From positions 43,304 to 107,303 of the forward strand of contig JANMTS010000066.1 in assembly GCA_031390755.1 (NCBI GenBank): 64,000 bases of DNA, in the 5' to 3' direction. A model generated the notes under the pieces. The model saw only the letters and a program-made list of their open reading frames with translations. It searched no databases and had not been told where the DNA came from. Source of the stretch: DATMER01 sp031390755. Lineage in GTDB: Bacteria > Acidobacteriota > Thermoanaerobaculia > Multivoradales > UBA5704. Below are positions 57,564 through 64,000 of this stretch, piece after piece (the first letter of the stretch is position 1; every line of letters begins with the position of its first letter). The position numbers and the translations under genes are program-made.

Positions 57564-58427
57564 CTACCAGCGGACCGAGGCGCCGATGCCCGCGAACCAG
57601 TCCGGGTCCGGGTCGTTCAGGCCCGTGCCGATGCGGGCGTCCACGATCAGGTCGTTGTTGATCAGGTAGGAGATCCCGCCGTTCACGTAGTGGGTGGACG
57701 GGCCGTCGCTCTCCTCCTCCGAGAAGCCGTACCACTCCACGAACGTTCCCAGCCGGTCGGTGGCTGAAAAGCCGGCGGCCAGACTGCCGAACGCCTGGGC
57801 GAAGCGGTCGCCGGCGCCGTCCGCCGCATAGCTGGCACCCAGGTTGGCGCCGAGGGAGAAGCGGGAGCTGAGATCCCATCCGAAGGCCAGGAGCGCGGCC
57901 GGAATCCACTCGTCGCTGGTCAGCTCCTTGTCGCCCACGGGCACGCTCGTGGCGAGCACCAGCGCGACGGCGGGCTGACCCGGGGCGAGCTCGCCAGCTT
58001 CGTCCGTGACGCGGACCTTCAGCTCCAGCGCCGGATCCTCGAAGCCGGAAATGTCGCCGGTACCGCCCGCATCCGTGTCGATCCGGCTGTAGGAGCCCAG
58101 GCCGAGACGGGCTTCCACGCGCTCGCCGAGGCCGATGCGCACCAGCAGCTCGCCGAAGGAGGTCGCATCCACGTCGTCCACCCGGGTCAGGGTGAAGCCG
58201 CCCTCGACCTGGACGTGGCCGACCGGAATGGTGCCGGTGCCCTCGGTGAAGTCCGGCCGGTCGGGAGAGAGGGGGTCATCGAGCCCCGACCAGCCTCCCA
58301 GATCCTGCCCGGCCGCGGGCAGCGCCACCGTCAGCATCGTCAGCATCGCCAGCGCCGCCAGCGTCGGTATCGTCAGAACAGCGGCCAGGCCGGCGCCGAA
58401 AGTTGTTCTCTTCATGGGTCTCTTCAT
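57564..58427 (-). CDS. Outer-membrane beta-barrel protein, MetA-pathway/'transporter' family
   Basis: 287 residues with a signal peptide (basic MKRPMKRTT, hydrophobic run, cleavage near PAAGQD around residue 40). Alternating hydrophobic strands follow, and the protein ends in an aromatic residue (GIGASVRW), as outer-membrane barrels do. The PDRPDFTEGTGTIPVGHVQVEGG segment pattern is characteristic of the Phenol_MetA_deg-like transporter family, whose substrates are poorly defined. GGAGGG about 11 bases upstream of ATG 58427 supports the start. It begins 19 bases after the stop of the second metal permease, so it is probably the last gene of the metal operon and may let metal or a metal complex through the outer membrane. 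The signal region contains a 9-bp tandem repeat (58330-58347). Confidence 0.75.
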   Translation of the reverse strand: MKRPMKRTTFGAGLAAVLTIPTLAALAMLTMLTVALPAAGQDLGGWSGLDDPLSPDRPDFTEGTGTIPVGHVQVEGGFTLTRVDDVDATSFGELLVRIGLGERVEARLGLGSYSRIDTDAGGTGDISGFEDPALELKVRVTDEAGELAPGQPAVALVLATSVPVGDKELTSDEWIPAALLAFGWDLSSRFSLGANLGASYAADGAGDRFAQAFGSLAAGFSATDRLGTFVEWYGFSEEESDGPSTHYVNGGISYLINNDLIVDARIGTGLNDPDPDWFAGIGASVRW

Positions 58428-58446
58428 TGGGTTGATCCCTCCCTCT

Positions 58447-59556
58447 CTAGGTCAGCTTGTGGGCGAGCTGTGCGCGCCCGGTCGTTTCCAGGATCTCGGC
58501 GCCCCTGGCGGTGAGCCGCAGTCCGTCCCCTTCCTTCTCCACGAGCCTGTCCCGCAGCAGGCGGGACGCCACCCGGTGCAGCCGCCGGCCGGTCCAGCCG
58601 AACCGCCGCTCCAGCATGGCGGTGGTGACCGCCTCTCCCTCCTTGCGCAGGTGGAGAAGGAGGAGCTGTCCCGAGAGTCGCGAGCCCATCTTCCGGAGCT
58701 GAAACAGCCGCGCCAGCAGTCCGTGTCCCGGAGACAGCAGCAGCGCGGCGACGAACAGCAGCCCGGCCACGGTCGCCATGGCGCCCGCGATCGAGACGTC
58801 GAGCGCCCGTGCCATCAGGTAGCCGAGCACCGCCGAGGCGATACCCGTGCCCACGGCGATGGCGAGCATCGCCTCCAGCCGCTCCGTCAGCAGGTACGCC
58901 GTGGCCGGCGGCACCACCAGCATGGCCACCACCAGGATCGCCCCCACCGACTCGAACGCGCCGACCACGGTGATCGAGACCGCGCTCATCAGCAGGTAGT
59001 GCAGCAGGAGCGGCGGGAAGCCGAGCGTCGCGGCCAGGCCGGCGTCGAACGTCGAGAGCTTCAGCTCCTTGTAGAGCAGGATCACGAACAGCAGGTTGAC
59101 CAGCAGCACCGCGCCGTTCACCCACAGCGCCTTGGGTCCCAGGTCGCTCCCGAAGAGCGTCAGCGTGTCCCACGGAGCGTAGGCGATCTCGCCGTAGAGC
59201 ACGCAGTCGAGGTCGAGGTCGACCTGGGCGGCGTAGCGGCTGATCAGGATCACCCCGAACGAGAACAGCGCCGGGAACACCACGCCGATCGACGCGTCCT
59301 CGTGCAGCCGCCGGCTGCGGTTGAACAGCTCGACGAGCATCACCGTGACCACGCCGACCGCGCCGGCTCCCAGCACCATGGGGAGCGCCGAGCGCTGGCC
59401 GGTCATCAGGAACGCGATGGCGATGCCGGGCAGCACGGCGTGGCTGATGGCGTCGCCGAGCAGCGCCATCTTGCGCAGCACCAGGAAGGAGCCGACCAGC
59501 GCGCAGCTCGTGGCCACGCAGCTCCCGACGAGAAGGATGACGAGGGTCGGGCTCAT
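58447..59556 (-). CDS. Metal ABC transporter permease with C-terminal winged-helix domain (ABC-3 family)
   Basis: 369 residues. Residues 1-285 hold eight or nine hydrophobic segments of the ZnuB/MntC (ABC-3) family, with GSFLVLRKMALLGDAISHAV near the N-terminus and the conserved LLTERLEAM loop. The last ~80 residues (from GSRLSGQLLLLHLRK) look like a DtxR-type winged helix-turn-helix without the dimerisation and metal-binding part. The ATG at 59556 overlaps the upstream stop in an ATGA. With the neighbouring permease it probably forms a heterodimeric channel for Mn, Zn or Fe. A winged helix at the end of a permease is unusual for the textbook family; similar fusions are known in several phyla. 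Confidence 0.9.
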   Translation of the reverse strand: MSPTLVILLVGSCVATSCALVGSFLVLRKMALLGDAISHAVLPGIAIAFLMTGQRSALPMVLGAGAVGVVTVMLVELFNRSRRLHEDASIGVVFPALFSFGVILISRYAAQVDLDLDCVLYGEIAYAPWDTLTLFGSDLGPKALWVNGAVLLVNLLFVILLYKELKLSTFDAGLAATLGFPPLLLHYLLMSAVSITVVGAFESVGAILVVAMLVVPPATAYLLTERLEAMLAIAVGTGIASAVLGYLMARALDVSIAGAMATVAGLLFVAALLLSPGHGLLARLFQLRKMGSRLSGQLLLLHLRKEGEAVTTAMLERRFGWTGRRLHRVASRLLRDRLVEKEGDGLRLTARGAEILETTGRAQLAHKLT

Positions 59557-60851
59557 GCGCTTGTCCTCAAGGGGTCGACCCTCCGGGGGGGAATCGGGCT
59601 GCCGTGCGGATCGACCTTGGGGAAGCCCAGCGCCTGCTCGAGATCGGACACCGCCGCCTCGGACAGCGTGTGCTCCATGGCTTCGGCGTCGCGGTGGACG
59701 TGGTCGCTCGGCAGCTCCAGCCGCCGGGAGAGATAGACCTCCCAGATGCGGTGCTTGCGGACCAGCTGCTGGCCCTTGGCGCGGCCGTCGGCCGTCAGGC
59801 GCAGGGCGTCGTCCGTGCGCTCCGCGAGACCGCGGCCGAGGAGAGGCCGGGCGCTGCGGGCCAGATCGCGCGACGACTGTCCCCGGATTCCCATGAGGTA
59901 GGGCCAGGTCAGCGGCTTGTCCCAGCTCTCCGTGCGCTCGCCCTGGAGATAGAGATCCTTGAGCAGGTTCTCGCCGCGGATGCGCTCGGCCACCTGCTTC
60001 TCCCGCAGCCGCGCCCACAGGATGCCCCGGCTCGGCGCGAGCAGCAGCGAGACGATCAGCACGCAGCTCGACACCAGCACGATCACCGGCCCGGTCGGCA
60101 GCTTCGGCACCGAGGCGCTGGCGAGCGATCCGGCCACGCCCGCGGCGGCGCCGATCGCGGCCGAGAGCAGCACCATCGCTCCGAGCCGGTCCGTCCACTG
60201 CCGGGCCGCCGCGGCCGGCGTGATGAGCGTCGCCACGATCAGCACCACGCCCACGGTCTGCAGCCCGACCACCACGACCACCACCAGCAGCAGCGTGAGA
60301 AGGATCTCCAGCCGGCGCATGGGCAGCCCCAGGCTGGAGCCGAAGGCGGGATCGAACGACAGGAGCTTGAACTCCTTGTAGAAGAGCGCGATGAAGAGGA
60401 CCACCACCGCGCCTAGCGCGGCCATCACCTGGAGATCCTCGGTGACCAGCGTCGCGGCCTGGCCGAAGAGGAACTTGTCGAGCCCGCTCTGGTTGCCGGC
60501 CGGCAGCTTCTGGATGTACGTGAGCAGCACGATGCCGATGCCGAAGAACACCGACAGCACGATGCCGATGGCCGAGTCCTCCTTGATCCGGCTCCAGCGC
60601 ACCGTGGCCAGGATCAGCATGGCGCCGAGCAGGCCGGCGAGGAGCGCGCCGGTGAAGAGCGGCAGCGGCGACTTGGCGCCGGTGACCAGGTAGGCGAGGC
60701 AGACGCCGGGCAGAGCGGCGTGCGCCAGCGCGTCCCCGAGCAGGCTCTGCCGGCGCAGCAGGGCGAAGCTTCCCAGCGTCCCGCCGAGGGCGCCGAGCAG
60801 CGTCGCCCCGATCAGGACGTTGCGCGCGGTGAACGACAGCTCCAGGATCAC
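59553..60851 (-). CDS. Metal ABC transporter permease fused to a complete DtxR-like metal-sensing domain
   Basis: 432 residues. Residues 1-280 form an ABC-3 permease (SFALLRRQSLLGDALAHAAL, IKEDSAIGIVLSVFFG). The remaining ~150 residues resemble a DtxR/MntR repressor body: a winged helix (SRDLARSARPLLGRGL, DDALRLTADGRA) and then the metal-binding dimerisation domain (KHRIWEVYL, VHRDAEAMEHTLSE, VDPHGSPIP). His, Glu, Glu and His of the family's metal site are present, as in the true regulator at 62720-63382. The start is GTG at 60851, overlapping the ATPase stop (GTGA), with GGGAGAAGGAGA immediately upstream. The fused domain may sense cytoplasmic metal and gate transport; that is inference. Confidence 0.88.
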   Translation of the reverse strand: MILELSFTARNVLIGATLLGALGGTLGSFALLRRQSLLGDALAHAALPGVCLAYLVTGAKSPLPLFTGALLAGLLGAMLILATVRWSRIKEDSAIGIVLSVFFGIGIVLLTYIQKLPAGNQSGLDKFLFGQAATLVTEDLQVMAALGAVVVLFIALFYKEFKLLSFDPAFGSSLGLPMRRLEILLTLLLVVVVVVGLQTVGVVLIVATLITPAAAARQWTDRLGAMVLLSAAIGAAAGVAGSLASASVPKLPTGPVIVLVSSCVLIVSLLLAPSRGILWARLREKQVAERIRGENLLKDLYLQGERTESWDKPLTWPYLMGIRGQSSRDLARSARPLLGRGLAERTDDALRLTADGRAKGQQLVRKHRIWEVYLSRRLELPSDHVHRDAEAMEHTLSEAAVSDLEQALGFPKVDPHGSPIPPRRVDPLRTSA

Positions 60852-61708
60852 TCTCCTTCTCCCTCTTCCCGTGCCGACTCCAGGGAGCGCTGCTGAAGCA
60901 GGGCCTCGGTCGCCTGGGTCAGCACCGTCAGCCGTCCGCCGTAGGTTCTCTGAAGGATGTCGGCGGTGAACGTGGTGGACACCGGGCCGGACGCCACCAG
61001 CCGCATGTTGAGCAGCACCACGTAGTCGAAGTACTCGGCCACGGTCTGGAGGTCGTGGTGGACGGCCACCACGGTGCGGCCGGTGTTGCGCAGCTCCTTG
61101 AGCAGCGTGAGGATCGCCCGCTCGGTCGTCGCGTCGACGCCCGCGAAGGGCTCGTCCATCAGGTAGAGCTTGGCGTCCTGGGCCAGGGCGCGGGCGAGGA
61201 AGACCCGCTGCTGCTGGCCGCCGGAGAGCTGGCTGATCTGGCGGTGGGCGAGGTCGCGCATGCCGACCTTCTCCAGGCAGTCGAGGGCGGTCTCCCGGTG
61301 GTGCTTCGAAGGCCGGCGGAACCAGCCGATCTGGCCGTAGAGGCCCATGGTCACTACGTCGAGGGCGCTGGTGGGGAAGTCCCAGTCCACGCTCTCGCGC
61401 TGCGGCACGTAGCCGACCCAGGAGCGGCGCTTCGCGTAGGTCTCGCCGAAGATCTGCACCCACCCGGTGACGGGCGTGACGAGCCCCAGGATCGCCTTGA
61501 GCAGCGTGCTCTTGCCGGCGCCGTTCGGGCCGACGATGGCGATGAGCTTGCCCTCCGGCAGGGCGAGGTCGACGTCCCAGAGCACGGGCTGGGTGCGGTA
61601 GGCCACGGTGAGGTCGTGGACCTCGATGGCCGGCGTCTGCGCCTCCGCCTGGGCCTGGGCCTCTTCTTCCTCCCGGGCGGCAAGGTTCACGATCTGGGAA
61701 ATCGGCAT
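60848..61708 (-). CDS. Metal ABC transporter ATPase (ZnuC/MntB type)
   Basis: 286 residues. Walker A is GPNGAGKST near residue 60, the signature LSGGQQQRVFLARAL, Walker B KLYLMDEPFAGVD, and the switch His is in VAVHHDL. VGYVPQRESVDWDFP between Walker A and the signature is the Q-loop segment typical of Mn/Zn/Fe importers. An N-terminal run of ~25 residues rich in Glu, Ala and Gln (EEEEAQAQAEAQ) precedes the domain. ATG 61708 has GAGGTGA seven bases upstream and begins 4 bases after the stop of the binding-protein gene. It powers uptake through the two permeases that follow. Confidence 0.93.
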   Translation of the reverse strand: MPISQIVNLAAREEEEAQAQAEAQTPAIEVHDLTVAYRTQPVLWDVDLALPEGKLIAIVGPNGAGKSTLLKAILGLVTPVTGWVQIFGETYAKRRSWVGYVPQRESVDWDFPTSALDVVTMGLYGQIGWFRRPSKHHRETALDCLEKVGMRDLAHRQISQLSGGQQQRVFLARALAQDAKLYLMDEPFAGVDATTERAILTLLKELRNTGRTVVAVHHDLQTVAEYFDYVVLLNMRLVASGPVSTTFTADILQRTYGGRLTVLTQATEALLQQRSLESAREEGEGE

Positions 61709-61712
61709 CGGA

Positions 61713-62645
61713 TCACCTCAAGGCCTTGACGATGGTGCCCACGTTGGCGCGCACCATGCCGGGATAGGTTCCTTCCGGGCTGTTCGCCGCGCCGAGGGAG
61801 TCGGAGTAGAGCTGGCCGCCGATCGCCACCTCGTGATTGCGCGACCGGACCGCCGCCTGCACGGCCTCGATCGACCGGCGCGGCACGCTCGACTCGACGA
61901 AGATGGCCTTCACCTTGCCGTCGACCACCGTGTCCACGACCCGGTCCACGTCCGCGAGACCCGCTTCGGAGAGGGTGCTGATCCCCTGGATACCCATGAC
62001 CTCCATGCCGTAGCGCTGGCCGAAGTAGCCGAAGGCGTCGTGGGCGGTGACGAGCACGCGCTGGGACTCGGGGATGGTGGCGATCTGCTCCTTCACCCAG
62101 ACGTCGAGCTCGTTGAGCTCCTTCTCCAGGGCCGCGGCGTTGGCCTTGAACTCCGCGGTGTGCGCCGGGTCGAGCTTCGACAGCTCGCGCTCGATCGGGC
62201 CGAGGGTCTTCACCCACATCGAGACGTCGAACCAGACGTGCGGATCGTGCTGCCCCTTGAACTCCGGGGGCGTGCGGAGCAGATCCTCGGGGATGCCCTG
62301 GGAGACGGCGATCACCGGCCGGGTCCTGGACATCTTCTCGAGGATGTCCTGCATCTTCCCCTCGAGGTGGAGACCGTTGTAGAGCACGAGATCAGCCTCC
62401 GAAAGCCGGCGGACGTCGCTCTCGCTCGCCTTGTAGAGGTGGGGATCGACACCGGGGCCCATCAATGCCTGGACGTCGGCATGCGGTCCGGCGATCCGGC
62501 GCGCCACGTCCGCGATGATGCCGGTGGTGGTGACCACCCGGACCTGGCCCTCGCTTCCAGCGGGCGCTTCGCCGCCCCCGCATCCGGCGAGGGAGAGAAG
62601 GGCGACGAGCGAAAGCTTGGCAAGGAGAATTCGGTTTTTTGGCAT
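61713..62645 (-). CDS. Metal-binding lipoprotein of the ABC importer (cluster A-I, ZnuA/TroA/PsaA family)
   Basis: 310 residues with a lipoprotein signal ending LLSLAGC (Cys near 22). Likely metal ligands are His in DPHLYKAS, His in HDPHVWFD, His in VTAHDAFGYF and Asp in GQLYSDS. This His-His-His-Asp set is that of TroA/ZnuA rather than the His-His-Glu-Asp of PsaA/MntC. There is no His-rich loop of the ZnuA type. Zn, Mn or Fe therefore cannot be separated by eye. The start is ATG 62645, chosen because it gives a normal signal peptide; the in-frame ATG at 62666 would add residues before the basic n-region. No ribosome site is close, and the start codon lies inside the 18-bp palindrome, so the message may be leaderless. 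Confidence 0.92.
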   Translation of the reverse strand: MPKNRILLAKLSLVALLSLAGCGGGEAPAGSEGQVRVVTTTGIIADVARRIAGPHADVQALMGPGVDPHLYKASESDVRRLSEADLVLYNGLHLEGKMQDILEKMSRTRPVIAVSQGIPEDLLRTPPEFKGQHDPHVWFDVSMWVKTLGPIERELSKLDPAHTAEFKANAAALEKELNELDVWVKEQIATIPESQRVLVTAHDAFGYFGQRYGMEVMGIQGISTLSEAGLADVDRVVDTVVDGKVKAIFVESSVPRRSIEAVQAAVRSRNHEVAIGGQLYSDSLGAANSPEGTYPGMVRANVGTIVKALR

Positions 62646-62653
62646 GCCAAAAA
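62636..62653. promoter_or_regulatory. Operator candidate for the DtxR/MntR regulator: perfect 18-bp palindrome
   Basis: TTTTTGGCATGCCAAAAA is a perfect inverted repeat in an otherwise GC-rich genome. It lies in the 74-bp region between the metal-import operon and the divergent DtxR-type gene. DtxR/MntR-family operators are AT-flanked palindromes of this size. It covers the start codon of the binding protein (62643-62645) and the expected transcription start, so bound regulator would block the importer promoter. Confidence 0.75.
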
Positions 62654-62681
62654 TATTGCTCTCCATCCGTCCAAATGTCAA
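62652..62681 (-). promoter_or_regulatory. Predicted sigma70-type promoter of the metal-import operon
   Basis: On the minus strand a perfect -35 TTGACA (62681-62676) is followed, after 18 bases, by AATATT (62657-62652; 4 of 6 consensus positions). Transcription would then begin about base 62645, which is the A of the start codon, giving a leaderless message. The palindromic operator overlaps the -10 and start site. Confidence 0.5.
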
Positions 62682-62707
62682 GGGTGCCGGCGCGGCGCGG
62701 AGTGCGG

Positions 62708-62713
62708 TACCCT
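62708..62713 (+). promoter_or_regulatory. Possible -10 element of a leaderless regulator transcript
   Basis: TACCCT (a TAnnnT pattern) ends 7 bases before the ATG of the regulator at 62720, and no ribosome binding site lies between them. This spacing is typical of leaderless genes in high-GC bacteria. No good -35 is seen, so the call is weak. Confidence 0.3.
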
Positions 62714-62719
62714 TTCCTC

Positions 62720-63382
62720 ATGGCGACCAGCACCGTCGAGGACTACCTGAAGCACATCCTGCTGGAGCAGCAGCACGACCCGGAAGGCCTGGTGCCGATG
62801 GGGCAGATCGCGGCCGCCCTGAAGGTCTCGCCGGGCACGGTGACCGCCATGGTCAAGACGCTGGCGGACGGCGGGCTGGTCACCTACGAGCCGTACAGCG
62901 GCGTGCGGCTGACCTCACCGGGCCGGCAGCTCGCGGCGCACGTGCTGCGGCGCCACCGGCTGATCGAGCTGTTCCTGGTGAAGGTGATGGGGATGGACTG
63001 GAGCGAGGTCCACTCCGAGGCCGAGGAGCTGGAGCACGCGGTGTCGGAGCGCCTGGTCGAGCGGATGGACGAGATGCTCGGCTACCCCTCGGTCGATCCG
63101 CACGGCGACCCGATCCCGGACGCCCAGGGCGTCATGCCGGTGATGGTGCGCCCGAGCCTCCTCGCCTGCGAGCTCGGGGAGCCGGTCCGCGTGGCGCGGG
63201 TGGCGGACCAGAGCCGGGAGTTCCTGCAACTCCTGGAGCGGCGGAACCTGAAGCCGGGAAGCACGCTGATCGTGGAGCGCCGCGACGAGGCGGCGGACAC
63301 GGTCGACCTGAGGCGAGAGGGCGGTGCGGAGCTGAGCCTGGGGTTCCGGGCGGCGTCGAAGATCTTCGTGGAACCGGGTTGA
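62720..63382 (+). CDS. DtxR/MntR-family metal-dependent transcriptional regulator
   Basis: 220 residues: a winged helix-turn-helix (about 1-70; GQIAAALKVSPGTVTAMVKTL), the metal-binding dimerisation domain (70-140; RHRLIELFL, VHSEAEELEHAVSE, VDPHGDPIP) and a C-terminal FeoA/SH3-like domain (145-220). Asp8 (VEDYL) replaces Met10 of DtxR, and Glu replaces Cys102, as in Mn-responsive MntR proteins. The residue equivalent to MntR Glu11 is Lys, so the exact site differs from Bacillus MntR. It is divergently transcribed from the metal importer and is its obvious regulator through the palindrome at 62636-62653. Whether it also controls the NRPS operon is unknown; I find no second copy of the palindrome near 56827-57052. 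Confidence 0.92.
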   Translation: MATSTVEDYLKHILLEQQHDPEGLVPMGQIAAALKVSPGTVTAMVKTLADGGLVTYEPYSGVRLTSPGRQLAAHVLRRHRLIELFLVKVMGMDWSEVHSEAEELEHAVSERLVERMDEMLGYPSVDPHGDPIPDAQGVMPVMVRPSLLACELGEPVRVARVADQSREFLQLLERRNLKPGSTLIVERRDEAADTVDLRREGGAELSLGFRAASKIFVEPG

Positions 63383-63391
63383 ATTGCCGGG

Positions 63392-63616
63392 TCACGACGC
63401 GCGCAGTTCTCGCAGTACCTCTTCGGCGTCCACGAGGCGGCCGGCGTCGACATCTTCCTGAGAGCTGGCGAGAGCCCGGTGCAGGGCAGCGCGGTCCGAG
63501 GCCTCCAGCCAGTCTCCCGGATCGAGCGGCAGGAGAGCAACTTCTGTCCCCTCGGGAAGCTGAGTTGGCACGTCCACCAGAAGACGGCCGTTGTGGACGT
63601 GGGCTTTCAGAGTCAT
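63392..63616 (-). CDS. Small antitoxin-like protein, apparently without its toxin
   Basis: 74 residues: MTLKAHVHNGRLLVDVP, LPEGTEVALLPLD, then an acidic helical tail (DAGRLVDAEEVLRELR). This pattern recurs in small proteins annotated as antitoxins of RelE/ParE-type modules. A toxin gene would normally follow directly, but the 3' end of the regulator gene begins 9 bases downstream on the other strand. The protein is therefore orphaned or serves another role. No clear ribosome site precedes ATG 63616. Confidence 0.7.
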   Translation of the reverse strand: MTLKAHVHNGRLLVDVPTQLPEGTEVALLPLDPGDWLEASDRAALHRALASSQEDVDAGRLVDAEEVLRELRAS

Positions 63617-63960
63617 GGATAAAGGATACCGCGAGCCCCGGCCGACGCGACGAAGCGTGTCTGTTCAGTTATAGCTCAGGTCGCCGTAAAAATCGGGGAG
63701 GTCTGACTTTCGCGGAGGCACCCCCGGTCATCAGAGTCATGCGCAGCCTCCGATCTCGCCTGCGCACACCTCCGGCCTTTTCCGCCCCCTCCCCGGCAGG
63801 CGGGCCTCCTGGGTCGGGACGGCGGTGGCCTTGGACTCGGCAGCCGCCATCCCTGGCAAATTGTCAAAGTCTTACACCGACGGCTTTCAGCCGCGACCCT
63901 GAGCCATAAAACGGGTTAGAGTTGAAGTGGATCGGTGCCTGCGTCGAGGTCGTAGGTTCA
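63617..63960. other. Intergenic stretch with no recognisable gene
   Basis: 344 bases. I see no convincing coding frame, RNA gene or terminator. TGTCAAAGTC occurs here (63865-63874) and again as GTGTCAAAGTC just beyond (63978-63988). The second half is less GC-rich than the rest of the window. It may be the decayed flank of a mobile element. Confidence 0.4.
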
Positions 63961-64000
63961 ATGGCGCGCGTAGCCCGTGTCAAAGTCCGACCCGGAGCCG
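63961..64000 (+). CDS. Start of an unidentified protein cut by the right edge, possibly a Y1 (REP-associated) transposase
   Basis: ATG at 63961 opens MARVARVKVRPGA before the window ends. The MARxxRV...PGA beginning is common in IS200-like/REP-associated tyrosine transposases, which continue with a WYHV or HHV segment. Only 13 residues are visible, so this is a hint and not an identification. Confidence 0.25.
   Translation, partial: MARVARVKVRPGA

Noticed and set aside
63935..63970. tRNA T-arm-like GTAGGTTCAA near the right edge
   Set aside because: No acceptor stem, anticodon arm or matching T-stem could be folded around it, and the same bases can be read as coding.

Overview
The window is a high-GC chromosomal segment. 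The only taxonomic clue is the partial first gene, an ABC permease of the 'ADOP' type (two MacB-like domains and two FtsX domains in one chain) that is characteristic of Acidobacteriota. Acidobacteriota is therefore my best guess; Myxococcota or a similar high-GC soil lineage is the alternative. No rRNA, tRNA, CRISPR array or complete insertion sequence was seen.

Layout. (1) 1-2878, plus strand: the end of an ADOP permease and a PAPS-type sulfotransferase. (2) 2888-56826, minus strand: one ~54-kb run of eight genes read right to left, with overlapping or closely spaced ends. It encodes a cyclic-peptide ABC exporter, six PKS/NRPS megasynthases and a small nucleotidyltransferase-like protein with a zinc ribbon. 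(3) 56827-57052: a 226-bp divergent intergenic region that must hold the cluster promoter. (4) 57053-57517: remnant of a B12/radical-SAM gene. (5) 57564-62645, minus strand: an outer-membrane protein and a Mn/Zn/Fe-type ABC importer (binding lipoprotein, ATPase, two permeases carrying extra DtxR-like domains). (6) 62720-63382: a divergent DtxR/MntR regulator with a perfect 18-bp palindrome in the shared promoter. (7) 63392-64000: an antitoxin-like gene and a nearly empty right edge.

Assembly line in transcription order: FAAL-ACP-KS-AT-KR-ACP-C-[2OG hydroxylase] | interface-A(Asp)-T-C-[2OG hydroxylase] | interface-A(Asp)-T-E | C-A(?)-T-E-C-A(Thr)-T | C-A(Thr)-T-C-A(Thr-like)-T | KS-AT-ACP-aminotransferase-C-A(Ser)-T-C-A(?)-T-C-A(?)-T-C-A(Ser-like)-T-TE. 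Read colinearly, a free fatty acid is adenylated, extended by malonate and reduced to a 3-hydroxyacyl chain, then joined to two consecutive beta-hydroxyaspartates (the second epimerised), a D-residue of unknown identity, Thr, Thr and a Thr-like residue. A second malonate extension follows, with transamination of the beta-ketone inside the chain, and then Ser-X-X-Ser-like before release by a thioesterase. The product would be a ten-amino-acid lipopeptide with an internal beta-amino (3,4-diamino-type) unit. Two beta-hydroxyaspartates, a PvdE/SyrD-type exporter and a neighbouring metal-uptake operon with its metal sensor suggest a metal-chelating lipopeptide (siderophore-like or calcium-dependent). 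That function is inference. Specificities were read by eye against the GrsA ten-residue code.

No phosphopantetheinyl transferase, MbtH protein, TonB receptor or ornithine hydroxylase lies in the window.
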